From assembly GCA_029204225.1 (NCBI GenBank), contig CM055094.1, positions 63,504,442-63,568,441 of the forward strand: a DNA stretch of 64,000 nucleotides, given 5' to 3'. The translations under genes and the position numbers were made by a program. Of the stretch, positions 28,941 to 40,800 are shown piece after piece. Positions within the stretch are counted from its first letter, which is position 1, and each line of letters starts with the position of its first letter. The notes beneath the pieces are model-generated. The model made no database searches and was not told where the DNA came from. It saw only the letters and a program-made list of their open reading frames with translations. The DNA is from Diphasiastrum complanatum (lineage: Eukaryota > Streptophyta > Lycopodiopsida > Lycopodiales > Lycopodiaceae).

Positions 28941-29528
28941 GATCATTGATGTCTGGATGAAATTTGAAAACCATGTTGGGGTTGATGCTGTTCATTGGCT
29001 TCGAGGTTGTTTACCTTCTCCTTTAAGGTTGATGTATTGGGGCTTCAGCCAAGTATGTAAATAATTGTACATGTTTTAAACATCTAGTATTGGGTCTCGC
29101 ACTTAGGCGATTGATACATCACGAGAAGCTTAGTCTTATGCAAACATTTAAATCGCTAGAAAAAAAAATTACATATGAGAAGAATTATATTTTTTTAAAA
29201 ATTTACATGCTCGTGACACCTCAACTTTCAACAAATTGTCACAATAGCTTACAGCTACCGCGACAAAGCTAATAAGATACTAAATCGTTAAATATCAAGA
29301 CCTCGACTTGGTAATCAACATAGTGATGCCACTTAACACTCAAAATGGGACGAGAGTATTTTGCGCCATGACTAACAAGTCATTAATCATGGTGCATCAA
29401 CCATCTAGTGGCAAAGGGTGGGTGATATCACCATTTCTCCAAAATGGATTTAACACTCAACATGGGATGAGAGCATTGTGCACAATGATTGACTTGTGAT
29501 GAGAGCATTATGCACCAAGATCTCATCT

Positions 29529-29632
29529 TATGCACCTAGTATTGGTGAGGGTGGCTGACACCACCATCAGATGAGAATTTTATGCACCTAGTATTGGTGA
29601 GGGTGGGTGACACCACCATCTCTCCAAGATGG
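29529..29632. repeat. 52-bp direct repeat
   Basis: TATGCACCTAGTATTGGTGA and TGACACCACCATC recur at a 52-bp spacing (29529 and 29581). Confidence 0.8.
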
Positions 29633-29839
29633 TGGGATATGTGTACGCCATTAGAGATCCTTGGGAGCCCGCAATTGTCACTAGAGTGGTGGTGCGACAT
29701 ATAGTGATTGCTCAACATGGGTGTATACACAATTGATTATTACTTATGGGACAACAAGCCAGCCTTTGTTGATACAAACACTGTTTTATTATTACTTATG
29801 GGGCAATAAGTGAAGCTCATGGTCATGGTTTTGGCGTCT

Positions 29840-30014
29840 TTTCATGAGCATGAGGGCGAAGCTAGGGTTTGCGATTCACGCTCTGTTTTTTGGAGCAAGA
29901 TCGTGGTACTTCCAAAAGTTTTGATGCTGATCGCAACATGACATCTACCTAGCACATATCATCATCATCTACTCAAACAAAGATTGCTCCTCTGCAGATT
30001 GTTTGATTGGAGCA
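29840..30014 (+). promoter_or_regulatory. Putative MAT1 5' leader with telobox-like AGGGTTT
   Basis: GCTAGGGTTTGCG at 29861-29873 is the kind of AGGGTTT motif often found at plant transcription starts and 5' leaders of housekeeping genes. It lies about 150 bp before the MAT1 ATG. A stop in the MAT1 frame at 29928-29930, with no ATG after it before 30015, supports the chosen start. A TATA box was not assigned. Confidence 0.45.
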
Positions 30015-30055
30015 ATGAACAAAGAGGTTTCCATCCGTCGGCAAATTGCCAGCTT
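30015..30055 (+). CDS. MAT1: MAT1 coding exon 1
   Basis: ATG to phase-2 donor: [13 protein letters not shown] plus two bases of a Leu codon, then the consensus donor GTAAGT. Confidence 0.85.
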
Positions 30056-33000
30056 GTAAGTCCAGATCGTATTGCATTCAGGCACAATAAAGAGGATTTT
30101 CTGTGTTTTTCTATGTCATAAGCTGCTTGCAAAGTACCTTATCAGATTTAGGTCAGTTTTTCAGTATAAAATATAAATGCAGTCATTTATGCCGTAAATA
30201 AGAGCAAAAACTGCACATAACAGGAGGCGATTGTAATCCCTTGTTGAAGGCATCCAGCACATGTAGGAGCTGGACTTAGAATCCTTGGTTTCACTGAATC
30301 TAGCTCAGAATGGAAGTTGCATGAGTAGGTTTTCTATCAACTTGCCAGTAGGTCACTGATTGTCAGCAATCAGTGTAAACCGATCAATGTATGCTATTAT
30401 GTGAATCATCAGCAATACCAATTTAAGGCATATGATTTCTTCTTTTAACCATAAAAATTTAACTTCAAGATCAGAAACATGCTTCTTCCCAATGCTCAAC
30501 ATTTTGAACTGCTTACATATCTAGACCACTTTCGTACAAACGGTCCACTAGCATCCAAAATACCTCAAGGAAATGGTTGCTACTGGTTTGAATCTTTAGC
30601 TACTCAATGTAGTCGATTATTTTATATCATATGTACTGAAAGATTTCGGTGTTTGTGCCATCTGATATCATTTAGGCCGTCAATGGCATGGAACTGGAAT
30701 ATTTGCAATAGGAAGAAATGGACATGTAGCTCCAATCATGTTAATAAGTTTGTTGCAATTTCACTAACTATAGGTACAACAAGAGAGAGGATGATTTTCC
30801 ATCTTTACGAGCATACAATGACTACCTCGAGGAGGTGGAAGATATTAGTGAGTCTCCGCTCCTTATCTTTCATGTTTGTATTGTTTGATCATGTCTTAAT
30901 GATTCTACTTGTTAGGCAACTAATTGTGATACTCACTACGTTGATGAGTAGACCTTAAGATACTTCGATCCATACAGATATGGTAGAAGAAAATTCTTGA
31001 TCCTCATTCAATTTTCTATGCATGTTAGTATGGTAGAAGAAAATTCTTGATCCTCATTCAATTTTCTATGCATGTTAGTTTCAAGTCAAAACGGGTCTCT
31101 CATGCCATGTCCTTTAAAAGATTGTTGAGCAAGCAATGGTGCAAGTTAAGAACACAGGTTACATAATAGAGTATATATGAATAGCCAACTGTGAAATGAT
31201 AATGGATTTCCTACAATAGGCTGTCTCCAAGGCCAAGCTATAGGAACATTGCGCTTGTAAGCTCCACAAGTTCATGACCTTCTATCATCACAAGCAATCA
31301 AGTGAAGACCCATTCAATGTTTTTGTAATCTCCAGCTATTTCTTGTTAGACTTGGAGTTGAGAACACATCCACCCAAGAATACATAAAATAGTAGATATT
31401 AACATCCTTAGTAACATTAATATCCTTTAAGACATCAAGAAAATTATCAATACATTGGTTTGTGTTGGAGGTGTAAGCTGCGCACCTCTCGAAGAGGCTC
31501 CAGAATGAAGCAGAAGGCACAAAATGGTCCCATAAGGAAATGGGAAGATGAGAACGGGCAACTCAAATAAGGAAATTGGAAGACTTGTGGTTGTCCCTTG
31601 GTACTGGCCCTCTATAAAATGTCGTTTCGAGCATGTTTCATGCATTTTGTAAGAAACAATAATTTTGTTGTAAGAAACTTGCTTTAATTATGTTAGAATG
31701 AGCAAGGGGTTTGTGCTTGTAGTGTTTTGGGTTTACAATTTAGGAATTCTTTAGGGTACAAGCTTTAGGGTTTGGCATAGAGAAAGACAGAAAGAAAGCT
31801 TTATTAATGTCTTCTAATGCCAAAAAGCATATAAGACAGAGTAGTACATCTCAAGTGTGTATTAACATGGGAGCATAGTAACTCCGCAAAGCAACTAAAG
31901 AAAAATATCTAAAATACATAATGTCTATCATTAAAAGAACTGCAACAAACGGAAATATATCCAAGAGATAGAACTATATGTGATATCAGTTGAGGCTACT
32001 GAAGAAATCCATAATACGAGGCCCAGAGGATGATACTACAGTCCGCTACATGCACTATTAAGATAACGAACTTGTCCATCCCGATAAATCACCCACCTAA
32101 CTGTAAACTTTTGGGAGAGGACAATATCTTGTCTTTTCTTTTTAAGATCAAGTGCCTTGGAGCCGAACTGAAAAAGGAGTTGGCTCCTAAGCTTACTAGA
32201 AACCTATTTGCAACAATCATAGGAAAATGGTTGTTTTTCAAGAAAATTTTGTTCTTGTAAAGAGCACATGGACTAACATTGTGATTGCAAGTGGGTTGTG
32301 ACAAAACGGTGGCCTATGCCTGTTAGAGGCGGAGGCAATTTCAAGTACAATGCCAAAGAGGACTGGAAATTCAGTCCATATTACTAAAGATGGTTTGAGA
32401 AAAGGCAAAGTTGTCTCAAGCAATGGTATACCGAGTAGCAATGTTACTGCTGTTCTAAATCTCATTTTCGGGAATTTAAAATTGCTGGTTTCTTGCAAAA
32501 TATAAAGGACAGGAGGCTTATGTTCTATAATCATAAAGATTATCTCGAGGAAAAGGGTAAGGACATTGTTGATGTATCTACTCAACCTCTCAGCCTTTTA
32601 TTTTCTTGATATCTTCTCCTTCACCTAAAGCACCTAGAAGCTTCCTAAGTTGTATCTCAAGGTTATGGAAGATGGAGTTGCTATCAATGGTGGTTCTAGT
32701 GAAGGTAGGAGTTTGAAAGAGGAAGACCTCTCCTATGTTGAATTTTGCTTCAAAGGCAAGAATAATCTGGAGACAACTTGATTATATGTAAATTTATTTG
32801 AAAACATATGACATGCTTTGATTGTAAAGACCATTACTTTCTCAGCTTATTCAAACAGCTGTGCATTGATCATTGTCAGTATAATACAGATAACTATATT
32901 AACAGAGTATAAACAAAAGGCTTTTGATACAAGCTCCACATAAAGGGAAGAACAATTTCAAAGAAATTGGAAAAACTAGAAGAATTGAAGAAATGCTTTG

Positions 33001-36000
33001 ATAGGTTAGGATCTATTTTCATTTTGTGATTGCTCCTCATTAACAAATTTGAACTTATCTAAAGTTCCAAGCAAAATGCTTTCCAAGGACATGAAATAAA
33101 TCCAAGTGACATTAATGAAAGTGACATTTATCTTTGCATCTTGAACCAAATAATTCACTTCCAAATGACCTCTGTGGCCAAGATAGTATTTGTAAATGTC
33201 ATATCCTTGTGAGTGAACATCCAAAATTCAACAGCAAATCCAAATCTAACAATGAGATGGCATCACTATGTATGAAGGCAATAATGACACGAAAGAGGTC
33301 CCAATGTGTAGTAAAGAAGTATAGAATTTGTTTGTTGTGGTCCATGGATAGCAAAGTAATGATTAGTACAACCTTGAGATATGTTGAAAGGTCTCGACAC
33401 TTATCAATATTGTAGCATTGTCAATGAGGTTGGATGGTAGCTTAGAAGCCCGTTCCGACCCTTTTGAGTCGGAACGTACTGTATGTTTTGTACAGTACGT
33501 TTCGGAACGAACTGGGTCGGAACATTTTTTTTTAAAACAAAAAAACCAGGTATCAAAGTGCCACCTGCCGGTCGTGATCTTCCTTCTTCCTTCTTGATAA
33601 TATATTGAGTGATGCTTTATAATGCATTGAGGGATGCTAGAGATTAGAAACGTTGGAAAACATACAGTTCAAGCAGATTCCCTTGTTAAGGTAATCTCGA
33701 TTTCTTTGTTAAAATTACAGCTATTTGATGAGCGACCTCCACGGCCAGCAACAGGGGCGATCATCAGGACCAGCTCAATCTCTTTTGGTTTCCTTGGACC
33801 GCAATGGACCACCACCACCATATCGGTTACAATCACGTCCTCCTTTTTGTTTGTCTCTGATATCTTCTCTGACTGCTGCTCACGTTGATCCTAGAATAGC
33901 TATCTGCCACGTTATATATATCCGAGCTAGAATCGCTGTCTGAGCCACGCTATATACCTTGATTCTGTTCCTTAATCTCCATTGCTTTGTTAAAAACCAC
34001 GTTATCTATATCCGAGCTAGAATCGCTGTTTGAGCCACACTATATATCTTGATTGCGTTCCTTAATCTCCATTGCTTTGTTAAAAACCACGTTATCTATA
34101 TCCGAGCTAGAATCGCTGTCTGAGCCATGCTATATATCTTGATTGCGTTCCTTAATCTCCATTGCTTTGTTAAAAACCATGTTATCTATATCCGAGCTAG
34201 AATTGCTTTCTGAGCCATGCTATATATCTTGATTGCGTTCCCTTAATCTCGAGTGCTGTGTTAAAAACTACGTATTTTTTCAAATTTTTTTTTGGCCAAG
34301 TTCCGGAACGGAACGCGTTCCAGAACGCATTCCGTTCTGGAACGCATCCCTTCCGGAACGGGCAACTATAGATGGTAGTGATGGAGAAGCATACATTATC
34401 AAAATGATTGTGATCTTTTTGGTTGTAGATAGCAATGTACTTATATGCAAATGGAGCATGAAAGTGAAAAAGGATTTTGATGTATCTATTCCAATTTGAA
34501 AAGGATGTCGCACCGAAAACATGGAAACCCATGATGTCTCAGAATATCTAAGATAATGAATTTCAAAACACCTTAGTCCTTCGTCAAAAAAAGAACGAAA
34601 CAATTTGTAATTAAGGTGGACACTTTATTTTGCACAAATAAAAGACGACCCAAGTAGGGCGATAACATTCGCTATAAACTATAGGTCGGGCTAAAATCTC
34701 TTCGATTGGCATCCTCTTCTTTTGAGATTGATAATAATCAAGCAAGTGTTGGTTCTCTCTTTGAGCTCAATTTGGGTTGGTTCCCTCTTCTCTAGATGCA
34801 AAGTGTTATAAGCAAAAGGACTCCTTAGTGCCTCGTAAAGTGCTTCAAAACCAATCTATTACCAAGTTCTGATTAAATACCAAATAAAGTGCCTTGTGAA
34901 GTGCTTCTTTACTTGGTTGCAAATTGCCCAGTTCAAATTTGAAGTGTAGCAAGTGTTAGAGGAGGATGATTTTCCAATTCATTAGAACAAAGAACTATGA
35001 AACTTGGAAAAAAGTTGTTTGCCAGTGAAGGAGCTAACAAGTTTATTAAAGGTTTTTGGAGCCTCCAGACCCCCAGATCATATTTGTTAGAAATAAATGA
35101 CCATGCTAAAGTTAATCCATAGGCTACTTTGACCCAAAAGGTCGAGATTTGTGTAACCATGGGTATTTAGTTATTTAGGCCATCTTAAGTTTGTCTTAAG
35201 TTCAGTTGGACCCAATTTTGGTCATGTACTGACTCGTGGGTCCTTAGGGGTCTAATTTTGTTTAGGGACCCTATCTTGACTTTTGGGGGTGCCCTACATT
35301 TAGTAAGTGGCTAACCTTAGGGTTTGGTGGCATTTGGCCACATCCAGGTAGAGTACTTAGATGCTCATTGTGTATTCCATTTTTACAGTTTGGCTAAGCA
35401 TTGCTCTCCATTGCCCTTGTTGCTGTTTTCTCTCTCTCTCTCTCTCTTAGAGTTGGGCGCCCAGCCTCTTCTCTCTTGTTTTCTGTGGAGATTGATTGAT
35501 AACTAGATCTTGGTGACTTGACTCTTGCTTTCCTACATGGTATCAGAGCTGGCGGATCTGCAGCAAGCTTGTTTGTTGGCGCCCTACCAGAAGAGGAGCT
35601 TCTCTACTTTTTGTTGTGAAATTTCAGCATCTTGCTGATCTTTTCAAGTGGAGTTTGGATCAGCTTTTTTGTCGCTTTTCAGGTTGAAGGAGGGCGGCCA
35701 TCAGAGATCTTGGAGGAGCAATTTTTGGCACCCAAAAATCAGAATTTCAAATCTGATTTTTATGCAACCAGTTTTCAGCAAGTTTTGTTTGGAGGAGGGC
35801 GCCCAAAAATCTGCTACTAATTTTTGGTTGTGGTGTCTCCTTATCTTGCTGTTTTTGTTTTCAGGTTTGCATTTGTGTAGGAGGGCGCCCAAAATTCAGC
35901 AAACCCTATTCAGGGTTAGGTCAACTTGTGGCTGGAAATTTGCAGATTCTTAGCAAGTAGTAGGGCGCGTTCAACAGCCCTATTGGAGTGTGTGTTGATC

Positions 36001-37759
36001 ACACTATTTGGCTTCCTAATTGGGTTTCGGTGTAGGCTTCAATCGAAGCTAACCTAATTTTCAAGAAGCTGGTTTTTTTGTGCAGAAAGATAGCCATCTA
36101 TCCATTATCTTTTGGGCACTTTGGTTGCAGATTGAAAGACATCTTGTGCTCCTACTTTCAGCTCTTTGTTTGCTGCAAATTTTTGAGTAGATTTGGTTGT
36201 GGAAAGGCTCTCTTTCCTATCTACTACAAGCTGAAATTTTGTTGGAGGTAATGGCTAAAGAATCGGAAGCTATCGGTTCTTTGTTTAGTGAAGATCGGTT
36301 GGATGGCACAAACTACTCCTTGTGGAGTTACATGATGAAGAATCTTCTCATAGCGAAAGGGCTGTGGGATTTGGTCAATGGTGATGAGGAAAGGCCTCCG
36401 TCTTTGGCACCTCCTACACCTCGTGGATCATCATCATCAACATCATCTTCTACATCTTCGGAAGAACAAAAGAAGTGGGATAGAAGGGATGCACAAGCAC
36501 ATTCTATGGTTGCTCTTGCTGTGAAAAGATCTATGTTACCTCATATTAGATCTTGTAAGACATCTAAAAGTGCGTGGGATACACTTCATACTATGTATAG
36601 AGTCAAAAATCCAGCAAGAGTGGTGTATCTTAGAAATCAGCTTTCTTTGTTGAAGATGCAAGAAGGGGATCAAGTGACCAATCACTTGACGAAGATCAAG
36701 GATCTTCGTGAGGAGCTTCTCAATATTGATGAGATAATTGAGGATGCTCAATTTGTTTCCATTACTCTCAACTCATTACCTTCATCTTATCTTCCATTTG
36801 TTTCATCTTTGAGTATCTCTCTTAGGGGACAGCAACTCTCCTTTGATGAACTTGTTGGGTTGCTTTTTCAAGAGGAGCAAACGAGGCAAAACTTTGCGGG
36901 TGACACTCAACAAGATCAAGCTTTCTTCACGAAAGGCAAGGGCAAAGGCAAGTCAAAAGGAAAGGGGTATCCTCCTTCCGAGGATGGGCAAAAGCCCGTT
37001 GGAGGTCAAAATGTCAACACTCAAAAGAAGAAAGAGAAGTGCCATTATTGCAAAAGGTATGGGCACTTCATCAAGGATTGTAAGAAGAAGCTTGCGAAAG
37101 AGGAGGGTAAAGGAATTGATACTAGTGCTTCACTTGCTACTTTGGAGCAAGAGCTTGAAGCTAGTGGTGATCTCTTCAACCAAGACTATGCTTTTGTGTC
37201 TAATATTGCTTCTACTAGTACTACTACATCTATGAGGAATTCAGATTCTGTTTTGCAAGTTGCTGATTTTCAGCCCATTGAATGGGTGATTGATAGTGGT
37301 GCTACTCGTCATATGACTTCTCGTAAAGAAGCATTCACTAAATTAGTGAAAGTGCAAAATGGAAGTAAGGTACAATAATGTGCGGATGATGCATCTTGTT
37401 CTATTTGTCATTTAAGGAGGGTGTTAGAAATAAATGACCATGCTAAAGTTAATCCATAGGTTACTTTGACCCAAAAGGTCGAGATTTGTGTAACCATGGG
37501 TATTTAGTTATTTAGGCCATCTTAAGTTTGTCTTAAGTTCAGTTGGACCCAATTTTGGTCATGTACTGACTCGTGGGTCCTTAGGGGTCTATTGTTTAGG
37601 GGCCCTATCTTGACTTTTGGGGGTGCCCTACACTTAGTAAGTGGTTAACCTTAGGGTTTGGTGGCATTTGGCCACATCCAGGTAGAGTACTTAGATGCTC
37701 ATTGTGTATTCCATTTTTACAGTTTGGCTAAGCATTGCTCTCCATTGCTCTTGTTGCTG

Positions 37760-37816
<57 letters not shown>

Positions 37817-40800
37817 AGTTGGGCGCCCAGCCTCTTCTCTCTTGTTTTCTGTGGAGATTGATTGATAACTAGATCTTGGTGACTTAACTCTTGCTTTCCT
37901 ACAATATTCAAGTGATTGGGGCCCTAGTTTACATCATCTAGCTTAGCTAGGCCCTAGGCCCAATCTTGTTTCACCCTTGCAATTGGCACAATGCTTCACT
38001 TTTAGACCACTTTGTGAGTTTCAAAGCTTGTTGGTCTCAAGAAACTTTATGCTTTTCAATTGCTTGCGTTTTACAGAAGCTTTTCCTAGAGAGACCTAAG
38101 TTTCTCTTATCATAATTTGTTCATGACAAGGCACGTAGGGCCATGAGATGTGTAAAAGCACAATTGTTTTTGAAGTTGTTGCCAATTGCTTTTTTGTTAA
38201 TCATTCTTACCTTAGTTGATTTACAATCTTTTTTCTAACTTTTACACCTAGATGCAACATGATTTCATTTGAAATTCTATTGTGCAGTAATCAATTTGGT
38301 AGAAGGAGTTGATGTTCAAGCTACAAAGGATAAGGTTGCTAAATACCAAGAAGAAAATGCCGAGCAAATTGTTGCATCTCGGGCAAGAAAGGTAAATTTT
38401 CATTACATCTTAGTTAGCTCTCTTTGCACTCACATAAGTATTCTTTGGTACTAACCTTGCGTCACACGTTTTGCATTTGGTAATGCCCATAACCCTACAT
38501 AGTTTTTCCTTAATCTCTTTTTGGAATCTAACGTTTAGGGTAGTCAATCTAGTAACTAGCTGGTGAAAAGTTTATCAAACTACGGAGTAGAAAGTTAAAA
38601 ACTGAGTTGTGACTACATGATTAAGATAGCAACAAAGTTTGAGATGGGATAACTGATGAAAAAAACAGATGACGTCAAAGCAACCAAAATGTGGGAGGTA
38701 TAAGTACATGTACAATTTATGAATCTTTGATATATGAAAGTTAAGTTATTAAAACAATCCAAAAGCAAAGATCCACATCTTACCTGGTTGCCATGTTCCC
38801 TTGTTCATGTGTGCCATCTCCATTGTCCAACATGCATGATTCAAAACACCATCGAATCTACTAATAGATTTTTCACCCTTCCATAAGCTCTCCATTTGAG
38901 AGCTTCCCTTTGAATGCAAGATCTCTTTCGTCTTTGAGCTTGATCATATGATGCGGTAAGCACCTGTGTTCCATACCGCATATGCTCACTCAAAGCATAA
39001 ATAAATGAGCTCTAAAATTCGCACTCTTGAAAGTGCCTTTTCAAGAATGAGTCCTTTCTCAAGGCTGGACTTGCTAATATAGCCGTGTGCCATCAACTTT
39101 AAGAGCACTTACTGTAGGGAATAACACCTCTAGACCCTGCTTACAAAGCATCAAAGGGAGTATTAGTGGAGCCAAACCACCCAACCATTTAGAAGCTAGA
39201 GATCAAACAACAGTAGCTTCACCCTCGAGCCACTATGTGTGAATGCTGATGAGGAGAGGAAGCTTGTAACCAAAAGTTGAAAAGCTCAATATGGAGGACG
39301 ACGAATTCCTATAGATCTCAAATACTTGTGCATGTGTCCATGCCACCCCACTGCATACCAAACATAGCTAGAGCTACTATTGATACCCCACATCATGCAT
39401 ACCTTGTGCTGCTTCACAGGTCACAATTGGAGTGCTTGGGCCTCTCAAGTTTATTAATTACAAATTTGGCCTTGAATGGAACTTTGAGGCATAAGTAATA
39501 ATCTCGATAACTGGACGCCTGATGCATGTGTCTAGGATTATCTCAAATCCTTGCTAACTGGACATGGACGTATCCCCCCCCATCCCCGAACTGCTTTTGT
39601 CCTCAAAGATGGAAATTGAAGAAGTTCTTCTTTATGCTTTTAAAGCTTTCCCAAGAATCATCATCCTTAATCCTATCCATCTGATTAAATACTTAAGAGA
39701 TAGAACGTTTTCTCAATTGTTTATCTCAGGTTCTGAGTGCTTTCTCAGGTTCCAAAGGCACACTAAGTGATAAGTCTTCCAATGGGGTTTGATCTTCTTC
39801 AGATTCCATTGTATCACCTTCATGTAAACTCGATTTTTATCGACTTACATGAATTACTGGGTGAGCAGTGGATTTGCCTTGAAGATCAAGTTTGTAAGCT
39901 AAAGAACTAATCTTTTTTAAAATCAGAAATGGCCCACAATAACTCGTGGACAATCTAAAATGCTTTCCTGTGTGCATCTTCTAAGCTTTTGCTGTTAGGC
40001 ATCTCCACGAGATATTCGTGTTCTGAGGTGATAGTAGGTAGTTTTAGCTTCTTCACCAAGGTAGAATTAATGATGTTGTGGGCTGAAGCAGAGTAAAGAA
40101 ATACAACAACCTCCTGACCTGCCAGTTTTCCTCGCATCCTTACTAATTTTGTATTTGGAAACTGAAATCCTGACCTTGCTCTTATGGAAACATAACAATG
40201 AGATGCCTGAGGATCAAGCCTGCACACCTGAATGATCATCATACGTTGTGACTGTTGTGTTGCCTCCATTTCATCCTCAACCCCCAACATATCTTCTTGC
40301 TCAAGCTCTTGAGTCAAGAAAGTGCCCTCATTCTCAGGTTGCATCCTATCCATAGAAGCCACGGTTCTGGGAACTGTGGCAGGAACCGTACCAGGGTTCC
40401 TTGAACCGTGGTACGGTTCATCTAAAAAATTAATGAGTAAATTATTCTAATTTTCCCCTTAGAAATGGTGCAATCCCCCCCTATTTTTCCCTTTGCACGT
40501 GCCAACCCATCTCTTGCATGGTAATGGACAAGTGGTTAATTCTCCTACTCTCACCACTTTGTCTCTCTAAACCTTTGCTCTAATACCAAATGTAAGGAGC
40601 CAAGTTCCTCAAGAAACCTATGAGCCGGTGAAAGAATGAATTGCTTCCCATCCATAGGCAAACTCTTAAGCTAGTTGCCTGCTATCCCTGTCTTGGGACA
40701 TGTGGCATCCATGCATGGTTAGCTAACCATGTAGGTTGGCCAACTCATGAGATATGCATAATGGCTTAGACAAATTGCTATCCCCGTGCTCCGTCGTGCC

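Larger units (their letters stand above)
28122..29860. other. Gap between Copia relic and MAT1, with tandem repeats
   Basis: No gene seen. The stretch holds a 73-bp tandem repeat (28680-28940) and a 52-bp direct repeat (29529-29632), and should include the MAT1 promoter at its right end. Confidence 0.5.
35085..37903 (+). mobile_element. Gag-only Copia element (TR-GAG type) in MAT1 intron 2
   Basis: LTRs 35085-35537 and 37422-37903 both run TGTTAGAAATAAATGACC to TTTCCTACA and are flanked by the identical duplication ATATT (35080-35084, 37904-37908). The primer site TGGTATCAGAGC starts at 35538, and the purine tract TTTAAGGAGGG ends at 37421. The 1.9-kb interior holds one open gag frame reaching only the first part of the protease. 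Elements with LTRs and gag but no pol are described in plants as TR-GAG. By eye the LTRs differ by about six substitutions, one 5-bp gap and a CT-repeat length change, so the insertion is fairly young. Confidence 0.93.

Noticed and set aside
30479-30958. 159-codon frame as a separate gene
   Set aside because: It overlaps MAT1 exon 2 in a different frame; the MAT1 reading is strongly supported.
36843-37235. 130-codon plus-strand frame inside the gag-only Copia
   Set aside because: Shadow of the intact gag frame.
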